Below, piece after piece: positions 8,282 through 16,231 of a stretch of DNA of 46,985 nucleotides. The DNA lies in NCBI RefSeq assembly GCF_011045015.1, contig NZ_JAAKZY010000067.1:1-46985 (forward strand). Direction: 5' to 3'. The notes under the pieces are model-generated. The model was not told the origin of the DNA. It did not search any database and was given only the letters and a program-made list of their open reading frames with translations. Position numbers and translations under genes: made by a program. The DNA is from Streptomyces scabichelini (lineage in GTDB: Bacteria; Actinomycetota; Actinomycetes; Streptomycetales; Streptomycetaceae). The stretch's first letter is position 1; the number at the start of each line of letters is the position of its first letter.

Positions 8282-8311
8282 ACGCTACGGACCAACTCCG
8301 CGCGGCGTCAA
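8282..8311 (-). promoter_or_regulatory. Probable sigma-HrdB-type promoter of the 8207-1252 operon, with an inverted repeat in its spacer
   Basis: Reading the minus strand, TTGACG (8311-8306) is followed after 18 bp by TAGCGT (8287-8282), 75 bp before the GTG start. The spacer holds CGGA-N5-TCCG (8288-8300), and related CGGACC/GGTCCG half-sites lie at 8320-8325 and 8351-8356. Repressor binding at the spacer would block transcription. No regulator gene is adjacent, so a distant one is implied. Sequence-only inference. Confidence 0.5.
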
Positions 8312-8484
8312 CAGACTTCGGTCCGAGCGGTCAATCGCACGGGGCACGGCCGGACCAAACACACTCGCAGGCTACGTCAGCGGCTCCCCCGCGGCATCAT
8401 ATGAAGAGCGTGACGGATGTGTGCGTTCCGCGTCTGATACGCGTCTTTCCGGCCGTTCCACAGCCGTGGCGGCGCCGGCGCCCC
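8312..8484. other. Intergenic region between the operon promoter and the PL8 gene end
   Basis: No ORF with coding character is seen. It holds the upstream CGGACC-type half-sites and, next to the PL8 stop, a perfect GGCGCCGGCGCC palindrome (about 8471-8482) that could help terminate the PL8 transcript. Confidence 0.4.
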
Positions 8485-11055
8485 TTATCCGGAGGGGCGC
8501 AGCACGACCGTGAAGCTACGTCCGTACGAGTGGTGGGTGTCGAAGTCCAGCCGGGTTCCGCCGTGGACCGCGCTCACGCGTACTCCGTCGTCCGACGTGA
8601 CCTCCCGCCGCGGCCGACCGCGGAGCAGGACACTGACCGTGTCCCGGCGCATGGTCGGGTCGGACACGGCGACGGTGGTCGGGCCGCGGTGTTCGCGCCG
8701 CACGATCACCGAGGCGGGTCCGTCGATGCGCATACGCATCCCGTTGGCCTCGTGCCGGCCGGGTGTGAAGCTGTTGGCGGCCGTCAGGCCGAGGCCGGTG
8801 TGGGTGATGGCCTGCAGGCGTGAGGTGTTCGCCAGGACCTTCAGCGGTCCGCGCAGGTCGTTCAGGTACGAACGCAGGCGGCGTTCGCTCGCGTTCGGCA
8901 CCAACGCGTAGGCCAGACGGGTGGGTGGGGCTCCGGGAGCCTGGTCGACCGTCACACCGAGGACCGTGCGGGTCACGGCGATGTCCGGGTTCGCGGTGCG
9001 GACGACCCGGCGGCTGCGGGTGACCTTGTCCAGGGCGACCCTCACCGGCGGGGTGTCGAGTAAGACATAGCCGACGGCGGTCCGCTGCGTGGCGTTGGCG
9101 TAGCGCAGCCAGTGCAGATCACCGATGCCCGTGCCGGTCCAGGGACGGCCGTCGCGGAGCATCCCGACGACGGAGACCTGATCGTCCGGTGCGGCGGTAC
9201 GGGCGTCGACCGTCGTGGTCACGGCCCGCCCGGCGCTGTCGCCGACCCCGGCCGCGAGGACCACGATCTCCTCGTCGAGGAGGAACCACGACTTGGTCGC
9301 CCTCGCGTTGCGGTGGACCACGAAGTCGTCCGGCAGCAGGCCCGCACCCTTGTCGCGGTAGGCGACGTCGTCGGCCTGCACCATCCCGGCCGCGCCGTAC
9401 GCCCCGAGGACGGCGCCGCCGGAGTGCCCGTTGGTGCCGCGCGGGAAGTAGACGTAAGTGTTCTGCGACTCGGACGACGAGGTGAAGTTGAGTGGGTGGC
9501 CGGGGTTGTCGTAGTACGGCTTCCCGTACAGCTCAGGGATCGTGTGCCGTCGCTCGACCGGCGCGGTGACGCCGGCAAGGCCGTACGGCGAGACCGTGGT
9601 GAAGTAGTCGACCCCGTACGCCTGGGTCTGGTCCTGTCCGGAGAGGTAGAGGTAGTACGCGCCGTCGCCCTGGAACCAGGGCATGAGATTCTCGCCGCTC
9701 ATGTACTCGTACTTGCTGATCCGGTCGGAGCTGCGGGCGAGCGCGAAGGCGTACCCCGGTCTGCGGTGCACGGTCCGGTCCATGGCGTTGAAGGCGACGC
9801 TGCGCGAGGCGGGGTTGAGGTCCGCGGGCGGGACGGTGGCGTCGCCGATGATGTCGGCGTAGCGCACGATGCTGACCGGGGAGACGAAGCCGGCCGGATC
9901 GAGGGCGGTGGGCGAGGTCGACCGGATGTGCTTGACGTAGCTCTTCAGGGCGGTGGCGTCGGCGTGGCTCGCGAGTGAGGCGAGGTCGACGACTGCCTCG
10001 ACGATCACCGCGACATCGGCGTAGCCGGTGTGCGTCCGCGAGACCGCCCTCCCCTTGACGATCTCCATCATCCAGCCCTCGAAGACCAGCGGCGCGAAGC
10101 CGTTCCTGACCCAGCCGTGGACGGTCGGCACCAGTGCCTCGCCGTGCGCGAAGCCCGTGCCGTCGAGGATCTTGAGGGTCTGGACGACACGGGTCAGCAG
10201 GGCCTTGCCGTAGGAGCCGGTGTAGGCGACGGAGGCGTGCTGGATGAAGGACCCGTCGGCGTAATGGCCGTCCGTGACACCGTGGTTGAGGTGGTACGGG
10301 TCGATGGTGACGAAGACCGTCAGCTGGTCGGTGAGGGCTTTGCGGATGCGGGCGTCGTCGCCGACAAGCGCGCCCTGCAGGATCCGGTTGGTCGTGATGT
10401 CGGCGAGGTTGGCGCCGGTGTGGAAGCGCGAGTCGAGATTCACGTCCCCGTCGGTGCCGTTGCGGAGGTAGGCGTCCATCGAGGTGACGTAGGTGCGGAT
10501 GAGGTCCGGACGGTACGTCTGCACCTGGTCGGAGAGTAACGCCAGGGTCTTGCTGATGTGCTGGGAGAAACCGATCTCCCAGTGGAACCAGTTGCCGTAG
10601 TAGCCCTTGGACTGGTCGCCGTAGTAGCGCTCGTGCAGCCGGCCGAGACCGTCGATCACCCGGCGCTGCACGGCGGTGTTCCCGTAAAGGCCGGAGGCTG
10701 GGCCGCCCGGTGTGCGGGTGGCGAGGGCGATCTCGTACAGCCGCTGGAAGGCGGTGTTGAGGTTGGCCTCGTCGGTGCCGAGCACCAGACCGGCGAACAG
10801 TTCGTCCGCGCCCGCGGCATCCATGGACTTGAGATTCGTCCGCGCGGCCGTGTCGATGGCGGCGAGCTTGGCGGCTGTCTCCGGCCGGGCATTGGACTCG
10901 GCGGTCCCGGCGAACACCGCCACGGTGTTGGCCAGGAGACGTGCGCTGCCCTCGGCGACCTCGGCAGCGCTCGCCGACCGCGAGGGAATCACAGTCAGAA
11001 GACTGGCGGCTGACAGGGCGGACAACAGGCGTCTGCGGGTGATCTCCATCTCCAT
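8485..11055 (-). CDS. Secreted polysaccharide lyase family 8 (hyaluronate/chondroitin/xanthan lyase type)
   Basis: An 856-residue exported lyase that would cleave uronic-acid-containing polysaccharides by beta-elimination. The N-terminus ITRRRLLSALSAAS (residues 5-18) is a twin-arginine signal, with likely cleavage near 30-31. The alpha/alpha-toroid domain holds the family catalytic set: Asn223 (TTNR), His273 and Tyr282, nine residues apart as in characterised PL8 enzymes. An Arg/Glu pair lies around KYEYMSGEN, and aromatic patches NWFHWE and WFQGDG follow. The C-terminal half is the beta-sandwich. ATG at 11055 has GGAGGA just upstream; a second ATG six bases in is possible. It is transcribed alone. 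Exact substrate (hyaluronan, chondroitin or xanthan) cannot be told from sequence reading. Confidence 0.93.
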   Translation of the reverse strand: MEMEITRRRLLSALSAASLLTVIPSRSASAAEVAEGSARLLANTVAVFAGTAESNARPETAAKLAAIDTAARTNLKSMDAAGADELFAGLVLGTDEANLNTAFQRLYEIALATRTPGGPASGLYGNTAVQRRVIDGLGRLHERYYGDQSKGYYGNWFHWEIGFSQHISKTLALLSDQVQTYRPDLIRTYVTSMDAYLRNGTDGDVNLDSRFHTGANLADITTNRILQGALVGDDARIRKALTDQLTVFVTIDPYHLNHGVTDGHYADGSFIQHASVAYTGSYGKALLTRVVQTLKILDGTGFAHGEALVPTVHGWVRNGFAPLVFEGWMMEIVKGRAVSRTHTGYADVAVIVEAVVDLASLASHADATALKSYVKHIRSTSPTALDPAGFVSPVSIVRYADIIGDATVPPADLNPASRSVAFNAMDRTVHRRPGYAFALARSSDRISKYEYMSGENLMPWFQGDGAYYLYLSGQDQTQAYGVDYFTTVSPYGLAGVTAPVERRHTIPELYGKPYYDNPGHPLNFTSSSESQNTYVYFPRGTNGHSGGAVLGAYGAAGMVQADDVAYRDKGAGLLPDDFVVHRNARATKSWFLLDEEIVVLAAGVGDSAGRAVTTTVDARTAAPDDQVSVVGMLRDGRPWTGTGIGDLHWLRYANATQRTAVGYVLLDTPPVRVALDKVTRSRRVVRTANPDIAVTRTVLGVTVDQAPGAPPTRLAYALVPNASERRLRSYLNDLRGPLKVLANTSRLQAITHTGLGLTAANSFTPGRHEANGMRMRIDGPASVIVRREHRGPTTVAVSDPTMRRDTVSVLLRGRPRREVTSDDGVRVSAVHGGTRLDFDTHHSYGRSFTVVLRPSG

Positions 11056-11146
11056 GGGGTCCTCCGCCGGTGAATTGGCGTTCTGGGGGGCGGAGTCAAG
11101 CAGACGCCCCGCTCAGCGACAAGGGCGCTCGGCCTCCGGACCCGGG

Positions 11147-11673
11147 GTGCGCCGGTACAGTCCGTACGCCGACGACAGCGGCCATACCGCGGCACTACGG
11201 GATGGCGACCGGCTGCCCGCCTCGGCGGACCGCTGGTTGCGCTCGCTGGCCTCACGCTCGATGGAGGCGGACAATCCGTCGCCGCCGGAGCGCCTCGAGA
11301 GGATCGCGGGCGAGGCGATACGGATGTCCGCGGACTGGAGCGCGCTGATCGGCCGTCACGGGGCGGCCTTCCTCGGGCTCCGCCCCGACCAGGGGGAAGG
11401 CGACTTCTACGAGTTCGCGATGCTCCAGGTCCGTAGCGTCCATCTGGACGCACTGCTGCTGGGCATGGTCCAGCGTGACCATCTCGACGCCCTTGCCGAT
11501 GAGTTGTCCATGGTCTTCGACGGGGGACCCGGGCTCGCGTGGCGCGTGGCCTCGGTGGAGCAGAACATTGCGGGATTCCGCAGCACGTACTGGCGGCAGC
11601 ACCAGACGGTGCACGGTCCCGCCGGCGTCTGCTCCGCTCCTTCCAGGCGCAGCACCGGCTCCCTGAGCTGTGA
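11147..11673 (+). pseudogene. Unknown helical protein gene, apparently broken by one frameshift near 11605-11625
   Basis: From a possible GTG at 11147 a frame with strong GC3 bias runs to about 11605. It reads, for example, ERLERIAGEAIRMSADWSAL and later FYEFAMLQVRSVHLDALLLG, and it looks like an all-helical domain. Past the sequence WRQHQ the same frame turns to Ser/Pro/Arg-rich noise. The next frame (-1) then looks coding (RRRLLRSFQAQHRLPEL) and stops at 11671-11673. A one-base loss or gain between the two would restore about 175 residues. I cannot name the family. Either the gene is decayed or the assembly has an error here. It lies divergent to the PL8 gene. Confidence 0.5.
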
Positions 11674-11792
11674 CCGTGCTGGGCCTGCCACTGGGCACCG
11701 CCTTGTCCGTACTCCAAGTGCTGGGCGACGAGAACCCGTGGCATCTGCTGATCGCCCTCGCGGGTGCGTTCGCCGCCACAGCGGGGCGCTGA
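11670..11792 (+). CDS. Hydrophobic 40-residue ORF coupled to the broken gene
   Basis: GTG at 11670 overlaps the TGA of the preceding frame as GTGA. The peptide has two hydrophobic stretches, VLGLPLGTALSVLQVLG and WHLLIALAGAFAATAG, joined by D-E-N-P, which would suit a membrane hairpin. GC3 is high. No ribosome site is needed if translation is coupled. It may be a membrane partner of the upstream protein or its original C-terminus. Function unknown. Confidence 0.4.
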   Translation: MTVLGLPLGTALSVLQVLGDENPWHLLIALAGAFAATAGR

Positions 11793-12031
11793 CCACACGG
11801 TACGGGCGGCTGGTACTGGTCTCACTGCGCGGTGGCACGGGCCGGTGATCTCCGGGTACGGCTTCGCCGCCCGAGCAGCTGGCGGTCGATACCGCTGGTG
11901 GTCAGTCGGCCCGGCAGCGCACAAGGGGCGCCGCCGGGCCGTGTGCCGCTAAGCGGGTCCGGCGAAGTCCGGCACGCGCCCGCGGCGGAGCCGCACGTCG
12001 AAACAGCATCACCGTTCTTACAGCGGAGCGC
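11793..12031. other. Noncoding interval, no recognised feature
   Basis: No ORF with a credible start or GC3 bias is seen on either strand. Base composition falls near 12000-12030, next to the stop codon of the CdtB-like gene. It could hold more debris of the broken gene. Confidence 0.35.
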
Positions 12032-13894
12032 TTAGGCTTCGGGCACCCACACTTGGCGAGGACTGGTGGAGCACTCGTCGACGGTGACCTGACCCGTCTC
12101 CGCCTCAGGAGCGACCAGGCACAGATGGGTGGCCTCGTTGCGGAACCGGATGTCGCCGTCCGGATCGGTTTCGGCGGTCCAGCGTTGGCCAGTGTTGTCG
12201 TTCTTGGAATTCGCGTAGTCGCAAGTGAAGATCACAGAGGAGGCCCCGGGCCCCGCGGTGTCGCTGTTGCGGACATCGACGCATTTGCTGCTGTCGCGGC
12301 CGCGCAGGCGGACCAGGTTGTCGCCGTAGTCCCGGTACTGGATGTCCCAGAACTGGTTGTCGACGTTCTTGCGCGGGTGGACGATGACGTTGGTGAGGTC
12401 AGCGTTGCCGCCGCCCTGGGCGTCGAGGTAGGAACCGTTGTGGGCGCGCAGCCGCAACCACTTTCCGCCGTCGTGCCAGGTGTCGGACGGTACCGCGCGG
12501 GAACTCTCCCACCACAGCTGCGCATCGCTGTCCGTGCAGGGCAGTGCCTGCATCGTCTCCTGCCTGCCCATGGCGGTCAGGCACAGCGACGACCACAGGG
12601 CGTTGCGCCAGCGTACGGGACCGCTGTCCATGCCTCCGCTCTCTTCGTCGCGCAGGGCGGCGGGGCTCTCGGGGTGCCACTGCGCTGACCTGTTGTCACA
12701 GTCCAACAGAGCGATCTTGAACCCGTCGAACGGGTTGGCGCCCGGGCACAGGCCCTCGGCGGCCGCGGCCCGTGTGCCTGCCGAGTCGGACTGAGTTCCT
12801 GATCCGCCGTGCTGGAACGCGTACCAATGGCCTCGGTACGTGGTGGTGGTGAAGCGCTGCTGGGCGTTGAAGCGTTGCGGGTGGGTGATGACCCGGCCGG
12901 AGCTGTCGTCGGGGACGTCCATGGCGGAGCCGGTGGAAACGTTGACGTACGCCGTGGGGTAGGCGTTGGCGACGCGGTTGGGCGGTGCCGGTATCGGCCG
13001 GCCTGGTGCGTTGAACTCGACCGGGAAGTGGTCCGCGCCGATCCCGCCCGGCACTCGGGCCGCCATGTTCGGGGTGCCGCGCGTGAGGGCGTAGTCGAGC
13101 TCGGAGTCGTTCTGGTGGGTGGCTCGGTCGGGCCGGGCGAGGAGCTCGTTCGGATCGGCGCCGACCGTGTTGCGGGCGGTGGCGGTGTCTTGGTAACGGA
13201 TGTTGCGGTTGAAGTCCCCGAGGATGACGTAGTTCTCGCCGGGGCGCACGTCTTGCCGGATCGCGCCCAGCAGTTGCCGGTAGTCGGAGGGGCCGCGGGC
13301 GTGAATGTTGTAGTACACGGTGTCGCCGAGCCGGACACCCAGGGCACGGCGGGACCGGTAGTCGTCGTTGGCCGAGTTCGGGTTGAAGACGGGATTGTTG
13401 ACCACCCTGACCTCGTCGGCGTGCTCCTGGGTCACGATGGCGAGATTGTTCCGTTGGCCGCCCCACCGCAGGGTGCCCTGGTTGGTCCGCTCAACGTGGG
13501 TCTCCAGGAAGTACACCGTGTAGAACTGCCCGTGGTACTCCCAGGGCGAGCGGTTGACGGTCATGGGCATGTTCGGGTGCGGCCGGGGTCCGGGGATCGG
13601 AATGGTGATGCTGTCGTCGAATCCGGAGGGCACCGGCGGTGGCCCCGAGCCCGCTTCCTGGAGCGCCACGACCGGGATCCGCTCGGCCATCGGACCCACC
13701 TCGCTGCTCCAGCGGGCCCCGCCGAGACTGCCCTGCATGTTGTACGTGCCGAACGCACGGCCTGGGTCGTTCGGCGCTGCCGCCGCCTCTGGCGCGATGG
13801 CGACCACCGCCCCGACCACGGTCAGCAATAAGGCGGCCAGGGACGCCCATAGGCGTCGGCTCCACCCGGAATATCTGAGTAACGCCGAACTCAT
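12032..13894 (-). CDS. Secreted CdtB-like endonuclease/phosphatase fused to a ricin-type lectin
   Basis: A 620-residue exported protein. Residues 1-40 are a signal peptide ending AAAA. Residues 45-295 are a DNase-I-fold domain in the cytolethal-distending-toxin B style: NMQGS (52-56), ALQEAGS with Glu80, YYNIHA with His198, GDFNRN with Asp227 and Asn229, and ADHFPV with Asp288/His289. The order and wording (NLAIV, ADEV, ALGVRLG, LDYAL) match CdtB better than ordinary DNase I. Residues about 460-620 form a beta-trefoil with Q-x-W-type repeats (NQFWDIQ, GQRWTAE, QVWVPEA). Between them lies a Cys-containing linker. In classical CDT the lectin folds are separate subunits (CdtA/CdtC); here one chain carries both. 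ATG at 13894 follows GGAAGGA. The target could be DNA or a phosphoinositide. Confidence 0.87.
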   Translation of the reverse strand: MSSALLRYSGWSRRLWASLAALLLTVVGAVVAIAPEAAAAPNDPGRAFGTYNMQGSLGGARWSSEVGPMAERIPVVALQEAGSGPPPVPSGFDDSITIPIPGPRPHPNMPMTVNRSPWEYHGQFYTVYFLETHVERTNQGTLRWGGQRNNLAIVTQEHADEVRVVNNPVFNPNSANDDYRSRRALGVRLGDTVYYNIHARGPSDYRQLLGAIRQDVRPGENYVILGDFNRNIRYQDTATARNTVGADPNELLARPDRATHQNDSELDYALTRGTPNMAARVPGGIGADHFPVEFNAPGRPIPAPPNRVANAYPTAYVNVSTGSAMDVPDDSSGRVITHPQRFNAQQRFTTTTYRGHWYAFQHGGSGTQSDSAGTRAAAAEGLCPGANPFDGFKIALLDCDNRSAQWHPESPAALRDEESGGMDSGPVRWRNALWSSLCLTAMGRQETMQALPCTDSDAQLWWESSRAVPSDTWHDGGKWLRLRAHNGSYLDAQGGGNADLTNVIVHPRKNVDNQFWDIQYRDYGDNLVRLRGRDSSKCVDVRNSDTAGPGASSVIFTCDYANSKNDNTGQRWTAETDPDGDIRFRNEATHLCLVAPEAETGQVTVDECSTSPRQVWVPEA

Positions 13895-14522
13895 ACTGTG
13901 GTCCTTCCTGTTAGCAGGGCTTCGGGGAGTGACGTGCAGTCAGGTCGGTTGTGCGTGTTGTCGGTGCGGGATCGGATCACCAGGGCTTCTCCTGTGTCCG
14001 ACACGGCACTGGCGCCGCATGCATTTACGCGTCGAGTCCGTGGGCGGACATCTCGACTGCCGCGTGGGTGCGGGGGAACATCGCGCTCTCGGACGCGGAG
14101 CGATGCGCCGAGTCCGATGTGCTGTCCACCGGGGCCGAGGTCACCAGGAAGCTCCTCGACTTCGCCGTCTTTCTTCATGACGTCGTGTCAAAGACCGCAT
14201 GGCATTGTCTGTTCGCTGGGCAAGGGGGTTGGTCGCAGGGTCGACTCAACCAGCGATCGGCCAGCGGGCACATACTCCGATGGCGCCGCTCCATACGCGT
14301 ACGTACACAATCGGTGTGCTCTGCCGAGGCAGCATGGGCCGCCGCTGCCGCGACAAGCGCCAGGGCCCCACACCCGGCTGCTCGCATTTCGCCACGAAGC
14401 CGATGAGCGGCGGCGCTGTTCCCGGCCGGCTGCGCACGATGACCCTGGACACGGCCCTGGGCGACACCGGTCGCACCGACTCCGCGTCAACTGGCCCGCA
14501 TCAGTCCAGGAGCGAGCCTCGT
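13895..14522. other. 628-bp interval without a convincing gene
   Basis: Presumably holds the promoter of the CdtB-like gene. Open frames exist on both strands (13951-14406 plus, 13891-14178 minus, 14175-14387 minus), but third-position GC is clearly lower than in neighbouring genes and none has a good ribosome site. No repeat or hairpin of note was seen. Confidence 0.4.
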
Positions 14523-16028
14523 TCAGCTCACATTCGTACAGCTGTGTCCGTTCAGTGTGTAGTCGTACGGTGCCGAGTTCTGGCCGGACCAGGACGCGAG
14601 GAAGCCCACGCCGAACTTGCCGCCCGCGGGTACGGACTGGTTGTAGTCGGCGGCGGTGGCGGTCACCCGGGAGCCGTCCTGGTCGACGCTGCCGTCCCAC
14701 ATCTGGGTGACCCGCTGGCCGTCGCGGAACTTCCAGCCGACGCGCCAGGTGTCGAGGGCCTGGGTGGAGGTGATGGTGACGGAGGCCTGGAAGCCGTCCG
14801 GCCACTGGTTGACCACGTCGTAACTGGCCTGGCAGTAGGCGGATTTCGTGGGTTCGGGTTCGGGGTCGGGTGCGCGGGAGGACGTCGACTCGCTCTGGGG
14901 CTCCTTGCCCGGCGTCTTTTCATCCGCGTCGGAGCCCGACCCCGAATCCGGCTCGGACGGGTCGGAGTCCGGGTCCGAGGTCTCCGGAGCAGGGGATGCG
15001 GTGGCCGACGGCAGGGGGTCGGTCGGGGGCACCTGGTCCCCCACCGGCTGCCGCTCCGTCGGCTCGTCCCGGGCGACGGTGCCGCCGTCGGAGTCGAAGG
15101 CTCCCAGCGAAACCCCGAGCGCGAGCAACGACACGATGACGGCAGCGACGAGCAGCCCGGCGCGCCCGATCCGGGCCTTGACCTCCTCGGGTTCCGGCAC
15201 CCACTCTTCCGTGTCGGCGCTCGACCGGCTGAGCCCCGACTCCACGGCCCTGCGCCGCCGTTCCAGATACGCGAGTCCGCCCCAGCCGAGCACACCGCCG
15301 GCGAGGGCGGCGGGCAGTCCGGTCCCGCCGCCGAGTCGCAGACAGGCGGCGGCCTCCGCGCACTCGACGCATCGTGCGAGGTGCCGAGAAAGGTCGTCGG
15401 GGGTGTCGGCGCCGGGTGAGCGGGTGACCGCGTCCAGGAGCCGGGCGTAGCGGCGGCACTCCGCGTCGAGGGGGGTGTCGAGGTGGTTGCGGTGGCAGCG
15501 GTCGCGGAACACGCCGCGCACCTGGGCGAGTTCCTCGGCGGCGCCCTCCGGATCGAGGCCGAGTCTTCGGGCCACGGCGGGCAGCGGTATCGCCTCGACC
15601 TCGGCCAGCCACAGCAGCGCCGCATCCGGTTCCTGCATGTCCCGCAGCCCGCGCAGCGCGAGCGGCCGGTGCAGCGGCGGTCCCGTATAGCGGTCGGCCT
15701 TCTCGGAGTTGAGCCACAGCCGCAGATCGGAGTCGAGACGGTGACCCAGGCCCTTCGATTCCCAGGTGGCGGCCGTCTGGCGTACGGCGGTCAGCAGCAG
15801 CGGGATACGGGGCAGCCGGGGCGGCCGCGCACGGCGCCCGAAATTCTTGGCGCCACCGTCCTCGGCGGCGCGCACCTCACGGATGCCGTGGGAGAACGCC
15901 TCGGAGGCGAGCTGTCGCGCGGTGGCGGAACCTGCGGTGCACAGATCGGCGTACGACAGCACCGCGTCCCAGCACTCCGAGAACAGCGTGGCCTCGGCGG
16001 CGTCCTGAGGGGTCGGCAGGTCGGGCAT
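14523..16028 (-). CDS. Membrane protein: sigma/anti-sigma-like cytoplasmic part plus extracellular CBM2 cellulose-binding domain
   Basis: Numbering is from the upstream ATG at 16049. Residues about 15-190 are helical and resemble an ECF-sigma-like region. H223-x3-C227-x2-C230 looks like the zinc motif of anti-sigma factors. A membrane span lies at 298-317. Residues 320-400 are a Ser/Pro/Asp/Glu-rich linker. Residues about 405-508 are a family 2 carbohydrate-binding module: Cys-x-A-x-Y near its start, WPDGFQASV, the aromatic surface, and a closing Cys. The topology puts the sugar-binding domain outside and the regulatory part inside. I place the start at ATG 16028, because AGGTGAAG precedes it, giving 501 residues; ATG 16049 adds seven. 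A sensor of cell-wall or plant polysaccharide is the natural guess, unproven. Confidence 0.8.
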   Translation of the reverse strand: MPDLPTPQDAAEATLFSECWDAVLSYADLCTAGSATARQLASEAFSHGIREVRAAEDGGAKNFGRRARPPRLPRIPLLLTAVRQTAATWESKGLGHRLDSDLRLWLNSEKADRYTGPPLHRPLALRGLRDMQEPDAALLWLAEVEAIPLPAVARRLGLDPEGAAEELAQVRGVFRDRCHRNHLDTPLDAECRRYARLLDAVTRSPGADTPDDLSRHLARCVECAEAAACLRLGGGTGLPAALAGGVLGWGGLAYLERRRRAVESGLSRSSADTEEWVPEPEEVKARIGRAGLLVAAVIVSLLALGVSLGAFDSDGGTVARDEPTERQPVGDQVPPTDPLPSATASPAPETSDPDSDPSEPDSGSGSDADEKTPGKEPQSESTSSRAPDPEPEPTKSAYCQASYDVVNQWPDGFQASVTITSTQALDTWRVGWKFRDGQRVTQMWDGSVDQDGSRVTATAADYNQSVPAGGKFGVGFLASWSGQNSAPYDYTLNGHSCTNVS

Positions 16029-16049
16029 GGGCGGGGACTTCACCTGCAT

Positions 16050-16231
16050 CCGGAAACGGGGGAGTCAACTCACCTGAGCAGTACGGGAGTTGGAGGGGGG
16101 ACAACTCAAGCGGGAACCGAGTTTTTCACGGTTCCCGCACAACTGACAAGCCATGTAAGCACATACGGCTCTCGCCAGTCCCCCGCTCCCATCAGGCCCC
16201 TCAGGCCCACCAGCCCCGGATCGGGGCCTCG
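16050..16231. other. Short intergenic interval upstream of the CBM2 membrane gene
   Basis: Contains the presumed promoter of the 16028 gene. No clear -35/-10 pair or hairpin was recognised. Confidence 0.3.

Noticed and set aside
13891..14178. 95-codon minus-strand ORF whose stop overlaps the CdtB-like start as ATGA
   Set aside because: The overlap looks like an operon but third-position GC is low and no ribosome site precedes it. The CdtB-like gene has its own good site.
14175..14387. 70-codon minus-strand ORF with a signal-like N-terminus and five cysteines
   Set aside because: Attractive as a small Cys-rich secreted peptide, but GC3 is near 60 percent and the ribosome site is weak. Kept only as a doubtful candidate.
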